Shown here in pieces: positions 1 to 8,954 of a DNA stretch of 64,000 nt. Source of the stretch: JAFGBN01 sp964394145 (GTDB lineage: Bacteria > Chloroflexota > Dehalococcoidia > GIF9 > AB-539-J10); NCBI GenBank assembly GCA_964394145.1, contig CAYMVL010000044.1, forward strand, positions 6,397-70,396, read 5' to 3'. The position numbers and the translations under genes are program-made. The notes beneath the pieces were generated by a model, which saw only the letters and a program-made list of their open reading frames with translations, was not told the origin of the DNA and ran no database searches. How positions within the stretch are numbered: the stretch's first letter is position 1; each line of letters opens with the position of its first letter.

Positions 1-2
1 CC

Positions 3-2252
3 AACCGCATGATTCTCGGGGATTCACTTCTCGTAATGACCTCTCTGGCAGAAAAGGAAGGGCTGAAGGGTAAGGTGCAGATGATTTACATTGACCCGCC
101 CTACGGTATCAAGTTCTACTCAAACTGGCAGGTGAGCACCCGCAGGAAGGATGTGAAAGATGGTAGTGCCTTGGATACCACCCGTCAACCGGAACAGATT
201 AAGGCATTTCGGGACACCTGGAAGCTGGGCATACACTCCTATCTTGCCTACTTGCGGGACCGGCTGGTGGTGGCACGTGACCTGCTGACGGAGACCGGGA
301 GCGTTTTTGTACAGATTGGCGATGAGAACGTGCACCTTGTGCGAAGTCTGATGGATGAAGTGTTTGGAATCGAAAACTTCATGAGTCTGATTTCCATTAA
401 GCGAGCCTCTGTGATGTTCGAGAAGAAATATTTGAATACTGCTTGCTTCTTCATAATATGGTATGCCAGAGATATTGAGAAAGTTAAGTATCGCGACCTT
501 TTCGAGGAACGGACCCTGGACGGTTTTGCAGATAACACTGGTTCTCACCTTTGGGTAGAGAATGAAGGTCTGAGTTTTGTAAGGAAAGTGTCCCCTGAAG
601 AACGGCAAGATTTAACTCAGTTGGTGAAAGCCAACCCTAGCTATAGGATTTTTGGGACATTAAGTCTCAATGCGCAGGGCAGAGAGAAACAAGCGGGATT
701 CGACTACGAAGGGAAGACATATTATCCTCCTCAGGGAACTCAGTGGAAAACCTCGTACGAAGGGCTTGAAATATTAGCTCAATTGAAACGTTTGGTTGTA
801 GAAGGCAATACGGTCCGCTATAAACAGTATCTTTATGATTACCCTGTTATGCCCATAAATAGCCTTTGGATTGGCATTGGGGCAGCTGCCGACAAGATCT
901 ATGTGGTACAAACACCTCGTGAAATCATTCAAAGATGTATTCTGATGACCACCGATCCTGGTGACCTGGTGTTTGACCCCACCTGCGGCAGCGGCACCAC
1001 GGCTTATGTGGCCGAGCAGTGGGGAAGACGCTGGATTACTATAGATACCAGCCGGGTAGCTCTGGCACTGGCACGCACCCGCCTTATGGCAGCCCGCTTC
1101 CCCTACTACCTGCTGGCGGATTCCCCAGAGGGGATTAAGAAAGAAGCAGAACTTACCGGCAGGACGCCGCCGGAATATAAGACCCAGGGAGATATTAAGA
1201 AGGGCTTTGTCTATAAGCGGGTGCCGCATATCACCCTCAAGTCCATCGCTAACAATCCAGATATCAAGGAAGGTATGAGCAGAAAAGAGATCGATGCCGC
1301 CATCGCCCGCTATGCCGAGACGGAAATCCTCTATGACCAGCCCTATGAAGACAACAAGCGCATCCGTGTCACCGGGCCGTTCACCGTGGAGAGCCTTTCC
1401 CCTCACCGAGTTATCGCTGTGGATGACGAAAGACCAGCCTCAGAGACTGAGGCACAGAAAGAGGCTGGAGTTGGCCAGTTTGAGACTATGATTCTGGACA
1501 ACCTGAAAAAGGCTGGAGCGCAGAACACATTCAAGAACGAACGCCTCAAATTTGACCGCCTTGAACCCTATGCCGGGGAATGGCTACACGCCGAGGGCGA
1601 GTACACTGAAAAGGACGGCGCGGCAAAGCGGGCGGCAGTCTGCATTGGTCCGGAGTATGGTACAGTAGGCCCAGAACTGGTGAAGGAAGCGGCCAAGGAA
1701 GCAGTGAAGGGTGTCGGCTTTGATTTGCTTGTAGTCTGTGGCTTTGCCTTTGATGCCCACGTATTCGAAGAAGCCAAGCGGTATGGAAAACTGATTGTAC
1801 TCATGGTCAAGCTGGATACATCCTTGTACCTAACAAACGATCAACTGAAATCAACGGGGGCCGGTAATCTCTTCATGGTCTTTGGCGAGCCGGACGTCGA
1901 TATCAAAAAGCAGAAAGATGGCAGAATAGTCGTGAAAATTAGAGGCGTCGATGTCTATGACCCGACCACCGGTCAGATAAGGAACAGCTCTACCGACGAT
2001 ATCGCTTGCTGGTTTATCGATACGGACTACAACGAGGAAAGTTTCTTTGTCCGCCATGCATACTTCTGTGGTGCCGATGAGCCATACGAGAAACTGCAAC
2101 GAGCACTCAAGGCTGAGATTGACGAAGCAGCCTGGTCATCTCTCTATTCTACAGTCAGCCGCCCCTTTCACCCGCCAAAGACCGGTAAGATTGCTATCAA
2201 GGTTATCAACCATTACGGGGATGAGGTGCTGAAGGTGTATGAGGTGCAATAG
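3..2252 (+). CDS. Type III-like (beta-class) DNA methyltransferase, 5' end cut off by window
   Basis: The enzyme should transfer a methyl group from SAM to adenine N6 (or cytosine N4) in DNA. Counting from the first Met at position 9, the catalytic DPPY motif is at residues 29-32 and the SAM-binding motif DPTCGSGTT at 323-331. Catalytic motif before SAM motif, with a target-recognition region between, is the beta-class order used by type III Mod subunits. About 400 residues follow the core. The frame stays open to the window edge (codons for Asn and Arg precede the first Met), so the true start lies upstream. No Res helicase gene follows within the window; the partner, if any, must be upstream. 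Family assignment is firm, target and restriction role are not. Confidence 0.85.
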   Translation, partial: NRMILGDSLLVMTSLAEKEGLKGKVQMIYIDPPYGIKFYSNWQVSTRRKDVKDGSALDTTRQPEQIKAFRDTWKLGIHSYLAYLRDRLVVARDLLTETGSVFVQIGDENVHLVRSLMDEVFGIENFMSLISIKRASVMFEKKYLNTACFFIIWYARDIEKVKYRDLFEERTLDGFADNTGSHLWVENEGLSFVRKVSPEERQDLTQLVKANPSYRIFGTLSLNAQGREKQAGFDYEGKTYYPPQGTQWKTSYEGLEILAQLKRLVVEGNTVRYKQYLYDYPVMPINSLWIGIGAAADKIYVVQTPREIIQRCILMTTDPGDLVFDPTCGSGTTAYVAEQWGRRWITIDTSRVALALARTRLMAARFPYYLLADSPEGIKKEAELTGRTPPEYKTQGDIKKGFVYKRVPHITLKSIANNPDIKEGMSRKEIDAAIARYAETEILYDQPYEDNKRIRVTGPFTVESLSPHRVIAVDDERPASETEAQKEAGVGQFETMILDNLKKAGAQNTFKNERLKFDRLEPYAGEWLHAEGEYTEKDGAAKRAAVCIGPEYGTVGPELVKEAAKEAVKGVGFDLLVVCGFAFDAHVFEEAKRYGKLIVLMVKLDTSLYLTNDQLKSTGAGNLFMVFGEPDVDIKKQKDGRIVVKIRGVDVYDPTTGQIRNSSTDDIACWFIDTDYNEESFFVRHAYFCGADEPYEKLQRALKAEIDEAAWSSLYSTVSRPFHPPKTGKIAIKVINHYGDEVLKVYEVQ

Positions 2253-2283
2253 GCTAAATAGCTAATTTTGTTCGAGATCAATC

Positions 2284-2877
2284 ATGACAATGTGGCAAGC
2301 AGATTCAATTATTGTAATTGTTACAGGGGGCATTAATCTTCTAGCCCTCATTTTTGTAGGTTGGCAGGCGTTCCTAACAAGGAGATCGCTGGCTTTGATG
2401 CAAACAAGTACGAAAGAAACCCAGAGGGCTCGTGAACTCACTCAATTGCCAGATTCAGACCAAATTATGCATGTCATCGCGCACTTGGATTTATGGCGGC
2501 AGGAACTTCATGAGATAGTTCACGATCAACAAGTTATCAAATCAAGGATCGTAGATGGCGACAAGAACATAGTAAAGCAATACGGCTTGAATACATCCAA
2601 AGGGATCATCCGGAAAGCTATATATGATAGACTCTCTCCGTGGCTGCAATATGTCTTGATGTCCGCAGCGAAATATTACTTTGATGGCAAATCGTTTGCG
2701 TACGTCTTGTCAGAATGTGACAGCAAAACAGCTTTGGATATGCTTCCGACAACGATAGATCGCTGCAAAGTAGGCATTAGCAGAATTGATGAGATGAAAT
2801 CCTCTATAGACTATATCGTTCCAGAGTGGTATTTGAATAGTCCGGCCTCGGTAGGCGACTCTAAATTCTTTGATTGA
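2284..2877 (+). CDS. Hypothetical single-pass membrane protein
   Basis: Not recognised. The 197-residue product has one hydrophobic segment at about residues 8-30, followed by an Arg-rich stretch and then a soluble, mainly helical, charged domain with no motif I can name. The topology suggests a membrane-anchored cytoplasmic domain. It starts 31 bases after the methyltransferase stop and on the same strand, so it may be cotranscribed with it, which would place it in the restriction-modification neighbourhood. The ribosome binding site is weak. It could equally be an unrelated accessory gene. Confidence 0.6.
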   Translation: MTMWQADSIIVIVTGGINLLALIFVGWQAFLTRRSLALMQTSTKETQRARELTQLPDSDQIMHVIAHLDLWRQELHEIVHDQQVIKSRIVDGDKNIVKQYGLNTSKGIIRKAIYDRLSPWLQYVLMSAAKYYFDGKSFAYVLSECDSKTALDMLPTTIDRCKVGISRIDEMKSSIDYIVPEWYLNSPASVGDSKFFD

Positions 2878-3157
2878 ACCATCTGCCGTTTTTTGCCCAA
2901 TTTCTGCGGCGATTTTGCTAAGCAACCTTTCATCATTCAGTGCAAGACACTCTGCTCGGGTCTCATAGAGAATGGCTTGGCCAAACAATCCCGACTGAAG
3001 TGCAATCCCCTGGAAGACAAAGCCAGTGGTGCCCCGTGGAGCATAGTTGCGGCATGGCTTTTCGTTGGCAGGGGATACATCCTCTGCAAGCAGAGCTACT
3101 GAGAGATTCAAGAGACACGGCAGGTCAGGTCCACCGGGCGAGTGAGCAACCGGCTCT

Positions 3158-3186
3158 TTGTCAAACTACGCACGTTGTGCTACAAT
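3158..3186 (+). promoter_or_regulatory. Sigma-70 type promoter of rpoD
   Basis: TTGTCA at 3158-3163 and TACAAT at 3181-3186 are separated by exactly 17 bases. Transcription would start near 3193 and leave a leader of about 160 bases before the sigma factor start. It lies in the gene-free stretch 2878-3355, where I see no other supported feature. Confidence 0.75.
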
Positions 3187-3355
3187 AAGAGCGACCGGGA
3201 GGCGGGCTGGCAAGGGAAGCCAGCCAGGGGCTGAATTTTCCCCGACAAATTAACACAGCCATAACTTACGGGCAGCGATTTCAGCAGGTCTTCTTTAGAA
3301 AAGCAGGATAATAATAGCTGAAGGGAGAAACATAAACTTAGATAGTGGTGATATA

Positions 3356-4786
3356 TTGGCTGAAGGCTTACTCAACGATGAAGCTGGAGTTAAGGACATC
3401 AGCCCCATAATTGAGGGAGTTGAGGCCAAAGAAGAAGTCGACGAATTCGTCACCGAGGAAACTGAAGAGAGCCAGCCTCCATCAGCACCAGGGGGATACG
3501 AGGTAATTGAAGGCTCAATGCGTATGTATCTTCAGGAACTCGGCAGGGTGCCTCTGCTTACAGCTCGAGAAGAGAAGTTAGTATGCCGGAAGATAGAGCT
3601 GGGTAGATACGTAGAAAGGCTCAAGGATAACCACTTGAGGAAATACGGGGAAGCCCCTTCAGCCGTTGACATAGTCGTTCACGTAATTTCCCAACTATCC
3701 AGGGCATATCCCGTTGTTCAGATTATTAAAGAGCGTATCGGGATCGAACCTTCCAGCAGTGTGGTAGGGACGATCAAGAATCCTGAATTTCGCTCCGCCG
3801 TCGACGTTGTTATAGAGCCATCGCTAATAGCTGCAATCGCTAAGGGGATGGATAAAGGGCTCACTGCGGCCGAAGAAGCGGTAGTAAATCTCTCCATAAA
3901 CAGTCAACTTTTGCCCCGGCCATTGCTGGAGCTCCTGGATAGAGATAACATTTCATGGCGAAGACTAAAGACTCTCCTGACTGACGATAGTTTCCTGCAT
4001 CAACTCGATTTTCACAGCAGTGAGCTCAAAGCTTACTTTGAAGAGCTGAGGACCGACGCAGAAACATCAGAAAGGCACCTCACTGAAGCAAACCTACGCC
4101 TTGTGATTAGCATTGCTAAGAAGCATGTCGCGCATGGCTATCCCTTCCTTGATCTTATTCAGGAAGGGAATATCGGCCTCATGCGAGCTATAGATAAGTT
4201 CCAGTATAGAAGAGGCTATAAGTTCAGTACCTACGCTACCTGGTGGATCAGGCAGGGTATCACTCGATCTATAGCTGACCAATCCCGTACCATTCGCATT
4301 CCGGTGCACATGGTAGAAACGATGAACAAGCTATTACGCACAACGCGACAGTTAGTTCAAGAGCTTGGACGCGAACCAAGTTACGAAGAAATTGGCAGCC
4401 GCCTGAATATATCCCGTGAAAAAGTTGAAAAGGGCATGGCTTTGTTTTTCCGTCAGCCAATGTCACTAGACATGCCCATTGGCGAAGATGCGGATAGCCG
4501 GTTAGGCGACTTCGTTGAAGACCACAGCAGTTTAGCACCAACTGAAGCCACTTCACAGCAGCTGCTCAAGGAACAAATAGATGAAGTGCTCGATGAGCTT
4601 ACCGAGCGCGAAAAAAAGGTGCTCCAGCTTAGATTTGGACTTAAAGACGGACATGCTCGAACCCTGGAAGAGGTGGGTAGAGAATTCAATCTAACTCGAG
4701 AAAGAATACGACAGATTGAAGGCGGGGCTCTACGCAAGTTACGTCATCCCTCCCGCAGTCGAAAGCTGAAAGACTATCTAGACTGA
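3356..4786 (+). CDS. rpoD: Primary RNA polymerase sigma factor (RpoD/SigA)
   Basis: This is the housekeeping sigma factor that recruits core RNA polymerase to -10/-35 promoters. Region 1.2 begins near residue 52 (MRMYLQELGRVPLL); region 2 spans about 246-320 with the core-binding and -10 helices (DLIQEGNIGLMRAIDKFQ, YATWWIRQGITRSI); region 4 occupies about 415-476 with the helix-turn-helix NLTRERIRQIE. Between regions 1.2 and 2 there is a long, poorly conserved insertion of roughly 150 residues. The start is TTG at 3356, with GGTG close upstream; no ATG is in frame nearby. Length 476 is normal for a primary sigma factor. It is transcribed alone from the promoter at 3158-3186. Confidence 0.95.
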   Translation: MAEGLLNDEAGVKDISPIIEGVEAKEEVDEFVTEETEESQPPSAPGGYEVIEGSMRMYLQELGRVPLLTAREEKLVCRKIELGRYVERLKDNHLRKYGEAPSAVDIVVHVISQLSRAYPVVQIIKERIGIEPSSSVVGTIKNPEFRSAVDVVIEPSLIAAIAKGMDKGLTAAEEAVVNLSINSQLLPRPLLELLDRDNISWRRLKTLLTDDSFLHQLDFHSSELKAYFEELRTDAETSERHLTEANLRLVISIAKKHVAHGYPFLDLIQEGNIGLMRAIDKFQYRRGYKFSTYATWWIRQGITRSIADQSRTIRIPVHMVETMNKLLRTTRQLVQELGREPSYEEIGSRLNISREKVEKGMALFFRQPMSLDMPIGEDADSRLGDFVEDHSSLAPTEATSQQLLKEQIDEVLDELTEREKKVLQLRFGLKDGHARTLEEVGREFNLTRERIRQIEGGALRKLRHPSRSRKLKDYLD

Positions 4787-5083
4787 TTTGCCTAAATGGC
4801 ATGTCAATCATAGTACCCGTCTTTTTTTGGTCAACTTGCCTTTTTGCCCCTAGGAAGAGAGTACGGAGAGCAAGAATAATCGATTCCGAAATACAATGAG
4901 GACAGCAAGCAACGGGAACTAAAGGCAGAAAGAACCTGAAAAACCCCGGGAGGGAGCAGGGAAAACCCGTAACTAAAAAGGAAGTGGGAAAATAGTAAGG
5001 ATGGATCCTTTCTGAGCCTCTCTTCCCCCTTCTCGGTAAAGGGTGAGAGAGGGACTAACCCTCGAAAGGGGATTGCACAATCC
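4787..5083. other. Intergenic, no gene; repeat-like hairpin sequence
   Basis: No convincing gene is seen. Around 5015-5075 the sequence alternates pyrimidine-rich and GA-rich blocks (TCTTCCCCCTTCTCGG, then GGGTGAGAGAGGG, then CCCTCGAAAGGGG) that can fold into short hairpins. A similar CTCTCC/GTGAGAGGG pattern appears at 61442-61475, which suggests a dispersed intergenic repeat family. It lies between convergent genes, so a terminator role is possible. Confidence 0.35.
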
Positions 5084-5536
5084 TCAAGGTTGTTCAACCC
5101 TGCTTGATATAGTCAAGCGCTGCGTCTTGTCGAAACTGGCTATGATATATTCGCTTACAGTCACCAGTATCAAGGCATTATCGGGATTCTCGACAAACTG
5201 CTGCAGATAGGGGTGTCTGGTAAGAAAAATAGCCTGAAGGCTGCTCTTATTTTCTATTTGTTCACGGGCAATGCCGATTACTGTTATGGCAATAGCCTGT
5301 GAAACATCAGATGGCCGGTTAGTTCTGTTGTCAATCAACAATGAAATGTTCTTATTTTCTTGTATGTTCCTATATTTACGGGTATTCCGGTCGGTAACAA
5401 AAACCAGTGATCTCAGATCTTGACTTATGACGAAAGAAACAAGATTGCTATAAGGCACCCCTTCGCCTACCGTATTGAGCACGGCGAAATATTGAGTATC
5501 AACTACCTCTTTCAATAATTGCGCAGGCGGGGTCAC
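5084..5536 (-). CDS. Pyridoxamine 5'-phosphate oxidase-fold (FMN-binding split barrel) protein
   Basis: The 150-residue protein has the split-barrel pattern of the PPOX superfamily: an N-terminal helix, the strand TQYFAVLNTVGEGVPYSN, then LVFVTDRNTRKYRNIQENK and ISLLIDNRT, which match the FMN-contacting part of small PPOX proteins. Such proteins bind FMN or F420 and reduce small molecules, but the substrate cannot be read from sequence. Start is GTG at 5536, about 12 bases after GGGAAGG on the minus strand. It is divergent from the photolyase gene. The C-terminal region is shorter than in true PdxH, so pyridoxal phosphate synthesis is unlikely. Confidence 0.75.
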   Translation of the reverse strand: MTPPAQLLKEVVDTQYFAVLNTVGEGVPYSNLVSFVISQDLRSLVFVTDRNTRKYRNIQENKNISLLIDNRTNRPSDVSQAIAITVIGIAREQIENKSSLQAIFLTRHPYLQQFVENPDNALILVTVSEYIIASFDKTQRLTISSRVEQP

Positions 5537-5663
5537 TTTTATGAATTACCTTCCCAACTAGCAAAAAGCTAATTTTTCTTACCGGTGTTTCCAGATAGTC
5601 TAAAACTGACAGGGCTGTAAAATCGATTATACTATATTTCTGGCAATATTTTTTAGTTTGAAG

Positions 5664-7004
5664 ATGGTTGAAGAAGCTCGTATCCAACCACTAAACGAGA
5701 AACACCCTTTAAAGGGAGATTATCTTATCTACTGGATGCAGGCCTCACAGCGCGCAGAATATAATCACGCACTGGAATTCGCTATAGAAGAGGCGAACCA
5801 GAGAGGGCTGCCCTTGATAGTCTATTTCGGCCTAGGCAACCAGTTCCCGGAAGCAAATGAGCGACACTATTTCTTCATGCTTGAGGGCTTAAAGGAAAGC
5901 CAGCAGACGCTTAATTCAAGGGGAATAGGCTTTGCAATCGAAAGGGTTTCCCCGGAGCTTGGAGCTGTAAAGTTTGCGAAGAGAGCCTCGCTTGTCGTGT
6001 GCGACCGTGGCTATCTGAAAATACAGAAACATTGGCGCAAATATGTTGCTGAACATATAGAATGTCCACTATTGCAGGTAGAGAGTGATGTTGTGATTCC
6101 TGTCGAAACAGTCTCAAATAAGGAGGAATATTCTGCTGCGACGATAAGACGCAAAATGCCGGGTATCTTATATGAATACCTTGTTCCTTTCACGGAGGAA
6201 ACAACAAAAATCGATTCATCACACTTCGAATTTGAGAGTAGCGATATTTCAGACATAAATAGAGCCGTATCAACGCTTAATATTGACCACAGCGTCAAAC
6301 CTGTCGCTGGCTTTCATGGCGGTACAACAGAAGCGAAGAAGCGGCTTGAGGAATTTATTAGCAAGACATTATACAGATATGATGATTTACGCAACGATCC
6401 CAACGAAGACGGTCTCTCTAATTTGAGCCCTTATCTTCACTTCGGACAGATTTCACCCTTGTACGCTGCGCTTCAGGTCAGTCGCTATAGCGGCCCAGGA
6501 ATGGAAGCCTTTCTCGAAGAGTTGATTATTAGACGAGAACTGAGCATGAACTTCGTCCATTATAATCAGCAGTATGATTACTTCGCCGGATTGCCAGACT
6601 GGGCAAAACGTACACTCAAAGAACACGAGCAAGACCCACGGGATTATGTATATTCATTGAAAGAACTGGAACAGGCTCAAACGCACGACTCTTACTGGAA
6701 CGCAGCTCAAAAGGAGATGGTAATTACCGGTAAAATGCATGGGTACATGCGAATGTACTGGGGTAAGAAGATATTAGAGTGGAGCACAAAGCCGGAAGAA
6801 GCCTTCTCGATAGCATTATATCTTAATAACAAGTACGAGCTAGATGGTAGAGACGCTAATGGTTTTGCTGGAGTCTCATGGTGCTTCGGCAAGCATGACC
6901 GCCCCTGGGGAAGCCGTCCGATCTTTGGCAACGTGCGCTACATGAGTGCTGAAGGTTTGAAGCGCAAATTCGACGCGGAGAAGTACGCCAGGAAATATGC
7001 TTAG
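5664..7004 (+). CDS. Class II CPD photolyase (deoxyribodipyrimidine photo-lyase)
   Basis: The enzyme uses FAD and light to split cyclobutane pyrimidine dimers. N-terminal Rossmann domain signature YWMQASQRAEYNHAL and the C-terminal FAD domain with EELIIRRELSMNFV, KMHGYMRMYWGKKILEW and NGFAGVSWCFGKHDRPW are typical of the class II (not class I) family. Length, about 446, fits the family. The frame also allows TTG at 5658; I prefer ATG at 5664, though neither has a clear ribosome binding site. It is monocistronic and divergent from the PPOX gene. Presence implies occasional light exposure of the organism or its ancestors. Confidence 0.93.
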   Translation: MVEEARIQPLNEKHPLKGDYLIYWMQASQRAEYNHALEFAIEEANQRGLPLIVYFGLGNQFPEANERHYFFMLEGLKESQQTLNSRGIGFAIERVSPELGAVKFAKRASLVVCDRGYLKIQKHWRKYVAEHIECPLLQVESDVVIPVETVSNKEEYSAATIRRKMPGILYEYLVPFTEETTKIDSSHFEFESSDISDINRAVSTLNIDHSVKPVAGFHGGTTEAKKRLEEFISKTLYRYDDLRNDPNEDGLSNLSPYLHFGQISPLYAALQVSRYSGPGMEAFLEELIIRRELSMNFVHYNQQYDYFAGLPDWAKRTLKEHEQDPRDYVYSLKELEQAQTHDSYWNAAQKEMVITGKMHGYMRMYWGKKILEWSTKPEEAFSIALYLNNKYELDGRDANGFAGVSWCFGKHDRPWGSRPIFGNVRYMSAEGLKRKFDAEKYARKYA

Positions 7005-7233
7005 ACAATCACCAGCATCACCTGAAACTCAAATCATTGATGACATGAAGCTCCAGGCCCGGTAATAGAACTGTAAGCAAAAAGACATGCCTGACAGCAG
7101 ACCGCTTTCTTACTTACAGCAAAAGAAGTCTGAATGTCACATAAAGGCAGAATGTGACATTTATTCAAATTAGAGTAGAGGACCCTTCTTGCTCCCAATC
7201 AATTGGTGTGCTGCAGGAGAAATAGCCTGTTCT

Positions 7234-7415
7234 CTACAAAACCGGATTGCCTTCGATCTTGATTCTGCCTTTTTTCTGAATAGTCACTCTTGGCATAACG
7301 CTCTTATTGTCCAGGGGAAGTATTCTGGCCTCTGTTGTGCAATCATCAAATACGACCCGAAGCGCCCAAAAATTGCCTGTATAGATGTGGTTCCTGCCCT
7401 CCTGGCGGGGCCGGC
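7234..7415 (-). pseudogene. Possible phage-type coding remnant
   Basis: On the minus strand an open frame of about 60 codons reads sensibly (for example HIYTGNFWALRVVFDD and MPRVTIQKKGRIKIEGN) and ends in TAG at 7234-7236. It is blocked upstream by a stop at 7416-7418 and has no suitable start near its 5' end. It lies directly downstream of the phage-type gene at 7461-7775 on the same strand. I read it as a decayed or frameshifted gene of the same element, without a recognised function. The interval 7005-7233 holds nothing I can support. Confidence 0.3.
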
Positions 7416-7460
7416 ATCAACTGGAGGTCGCCATTAACCCGACTGGTAACGGTAGCCCGG

Positions 7461-7775
7461 TTACGCCCTCTTCCTGATCTGCAGTCTTGCCAGGAGCGCT
7501 GCTTTGCAGATAGCCTCCCCGGGAGTGGAGCAGGCTGCGTCTGTTGTCTGCCCCCACTTGATCCTGCGGTCCCTTACTGTGGCATGCCATTTCCCGTTGC
7601 CCCTTCCCAAATAGAACCAGCCGTAACCGCTCAACTTCTCTACAACCTGCCAGGCATCTGATATATCAGTTGAGTAATGCAACACATCTGCAGGTCTGAT
7701 CTGCAGCACCTCAGCGGCTACTAATCTATCCAGCTTTTCACCCGCCTCCAGACTAAGGATTTCGTCTTCAGTCAT
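7461..7775 (-). CDS. Phage ABA-sandwich domain protein
   Basis: The 104-residue product resembles the small phage ABA-sandwich family: an N-terminal MTEDEILSLEAGEKLDRLVA segment, the motif YSTDISDAWQVVEKL, a Trp/His strand and a C-terminal TPGEAICKAALLARL helix. Such proteins occur in prophages and accessory regions; their role is unknown. A strong AGGGGG site lies about 7 bases before the ATG at 7775. No phage structural, integrase or lysis gene is next to it, so it seems a stray or remnant of an element. Confidence 0.7.
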   Translation of the reverse strand: MTEDEILSLEAGEKLDRLVAAEVLQIRPADVLHYSTDISDAWQVVEKLSGYGWFYLGRGNGKWHATVRDRRIKWGQTTDAACSTPGEAICKAALLARLQIRKRA

Positions 7776-8004
7776 CTTTACCCCCTTTTAAACGGTGGTC
7801 TACCCGATAGTGGACTTTATTAACGTGCCCTGTTGAGGTAGCTTAGCCATGAAATCATCCTGCAATATTTGCTGACTATAATATTGTGATGATTATGCAC
7901 CGGCACTTAGTGTGTACTCGCTGACACTCCGACTGAATCGGGGGTGCTAAATTATGACTCTACAGGTTAAATGATACAATAGTTGATACCCACAGCTATT
8001 TAAC

Positions 8005-8307
8005 TCAATCGGGTGGTTGATTGTTGGCTTTTCGCCTTCTCGCTTCCTGATTTTCGGCAATTGCTTGCTCTCTAGCCAGATCAGTTTGTCTTCTTGCCTG
8101 CTCTCTGGCTAGTTGCGCAGATTCTTCCTCAATACGTTTCTCTTTACGCTTAGCCTCTTTTGCTGCTTGCTCTTTTTGAATTGCTTGCTCTCTAGCCAGA
8201 TCAGTTCCTCTTCTTGCCTGCTCTCTGGCCAATTGCGCAGGTTCTTCCTCAATGCGCTTCTCTTCACGCCTGGTCTCTTTTGCTCCTTGACTTTTCTGGT
8301 CTCTCAT
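8005..8307 (-). CDS. Highly charged repeat protein, probably coiled coil
   Basis: Not a recognised family. The product, 100 residues, is built from two near-identical 40-residue units rich in Glu, Arg, Lys, Gln and Ala (KRIEEE.AQLAREQARR.TDLAREQAI), predicted as a continuous charged helix. The start ATG at 8307 is chosen because GGAGGTGGGAGG precedes it at good spacing; a longer frame to 8346 lacks such a site. There is no signal peptide or hydrophobic segment. It follows the phage-type patch on the same strand. Confidence 0.6.
   Translation of the reverse strand: MRDQKSQGAKETRREEKRIEEEPAQLAREQARRGTDLAREQAIQKEQAAKEAKRKEKRIEEESAQLAREQARRQTDLAREQAIAENQEARRRKANNQPPD
8061..8300. repeat. Two tandem 120-bp direct repeats inside a gene
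   Basis: Unit 1 starts at 8061 and unit 2 at 8181, both beginning TTGCTTGCTCTCTAGCCAGA. The units are nearly identical over the first 30 bases and well conserved to the end. The period of 120 bases equals 40 codons, so copy number changes keep the frame. Confidence 0.85.
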
Positions 8308-8730
8308 TGCCTCCCACCTCCAAATATTGGATAATCGTGAAACCAATCACGAATCACTGCAAACCCGGGGTAAGTTTACGAAACTTCAGTCCATTGTGCA
8401 AGATTATCATCAGAGGCACTTTCTGACGAATTGATCAATTGTAGAGCGTTGCCAGCGGCAGAGGTCTGCTCCATAACCCCGGAAGCCCTTCACACTGGAG
8501 CTATGGTAGAATCCTTAACATCAGACCACTTGAGATAGCGGGACCCACTCTTAATACTACCCGTATCCTGTCCTGACGGTGGGGTCCACCTCAGGTAACA
8601 CTGGATACCTGTTCCCATTTAACGGGTGTATTGAGGGAAGCGGCAGCCGAACGTCTCGATGATTTCCTGTCAGGTAGAGCCGTTGAGAATCATGCTGGCA
8701 ATGTGTTGGCAAACTAATCCGAAATAAGAG
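8308..8730. other. Gene-free stretch before tRNA-Pro
   Basis: About 420 bases with no supported gene on either strand. The only frames present run into the tRNA and look accidental. No copy of the tRNA 3' end, which would mark an attachment site, was found here. Confidence 0.4.
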
Positions 8731-8804
8731 TCGGGGTGAGAGGATTTGAACCTCCGACCACCTGAACCCCATTCAGGTGCGCTACCAGGCTGCGCTACAC
8801 CCCG
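8731..8804 (-). tRNA. tRNA-Pro (anticodon GGG)
   Basis: On the minus strand the cloverleaf is complete: acceptor CGGGGTG pairs with CACCCCG, D-arm GCGC/GCGC, anticodon stem CCTGA/TCAGG around loop ATGGGGT with anticodon GGG, and T-arm GGAGG TTCAAAT CCTCT. The discriminator base is A and the CCA end is not encoded. Confidence 0.95.
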
Positions 8805-8954
8805 TGGCTTAGCTCCTCTTTATATGGTATCATAACAGGGTTGTGGTAACAACAGGACCTCGAGTAACGGATTTAGGCCTGAGCAGGGCAATGAGCCCAT
8901 ATCAAGGATTCTTTGCGCGAGGGGCAAGAAATGTGATAAGCAGGATTTGTAGCT

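Noticed and set aside
2710..3111. Minus-strand frame of 133 codons with partly coding-like sequence, overlapping the end of the small membrane protein gene
   Set aside because: No recognisable family, TTG start without ribosome site, and a large overlap with a better gene; could be an old relic but not supported.
4831..5097. Minus-strand frame of 88 codons after rpoD
   Set aside because: It runs through hairpin/repeat-like sequence and has no family or ribosome site.
7189..7661. Two overlapping plus-strand frames
   Set aside because: They are the complement of the phage-type genes on the minus strand and lack domain similarity.
8557..8772. Minus-strand frame of 71 codons
   Set aside because: Its start lies inside tRNA-Pro, and the remainder has no coding character.
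8347..8804. Attachment-site duplication of tRNA-Pro
   Set aside because: No second copy of the tRNA 3' end was found between 7005 and 8730.
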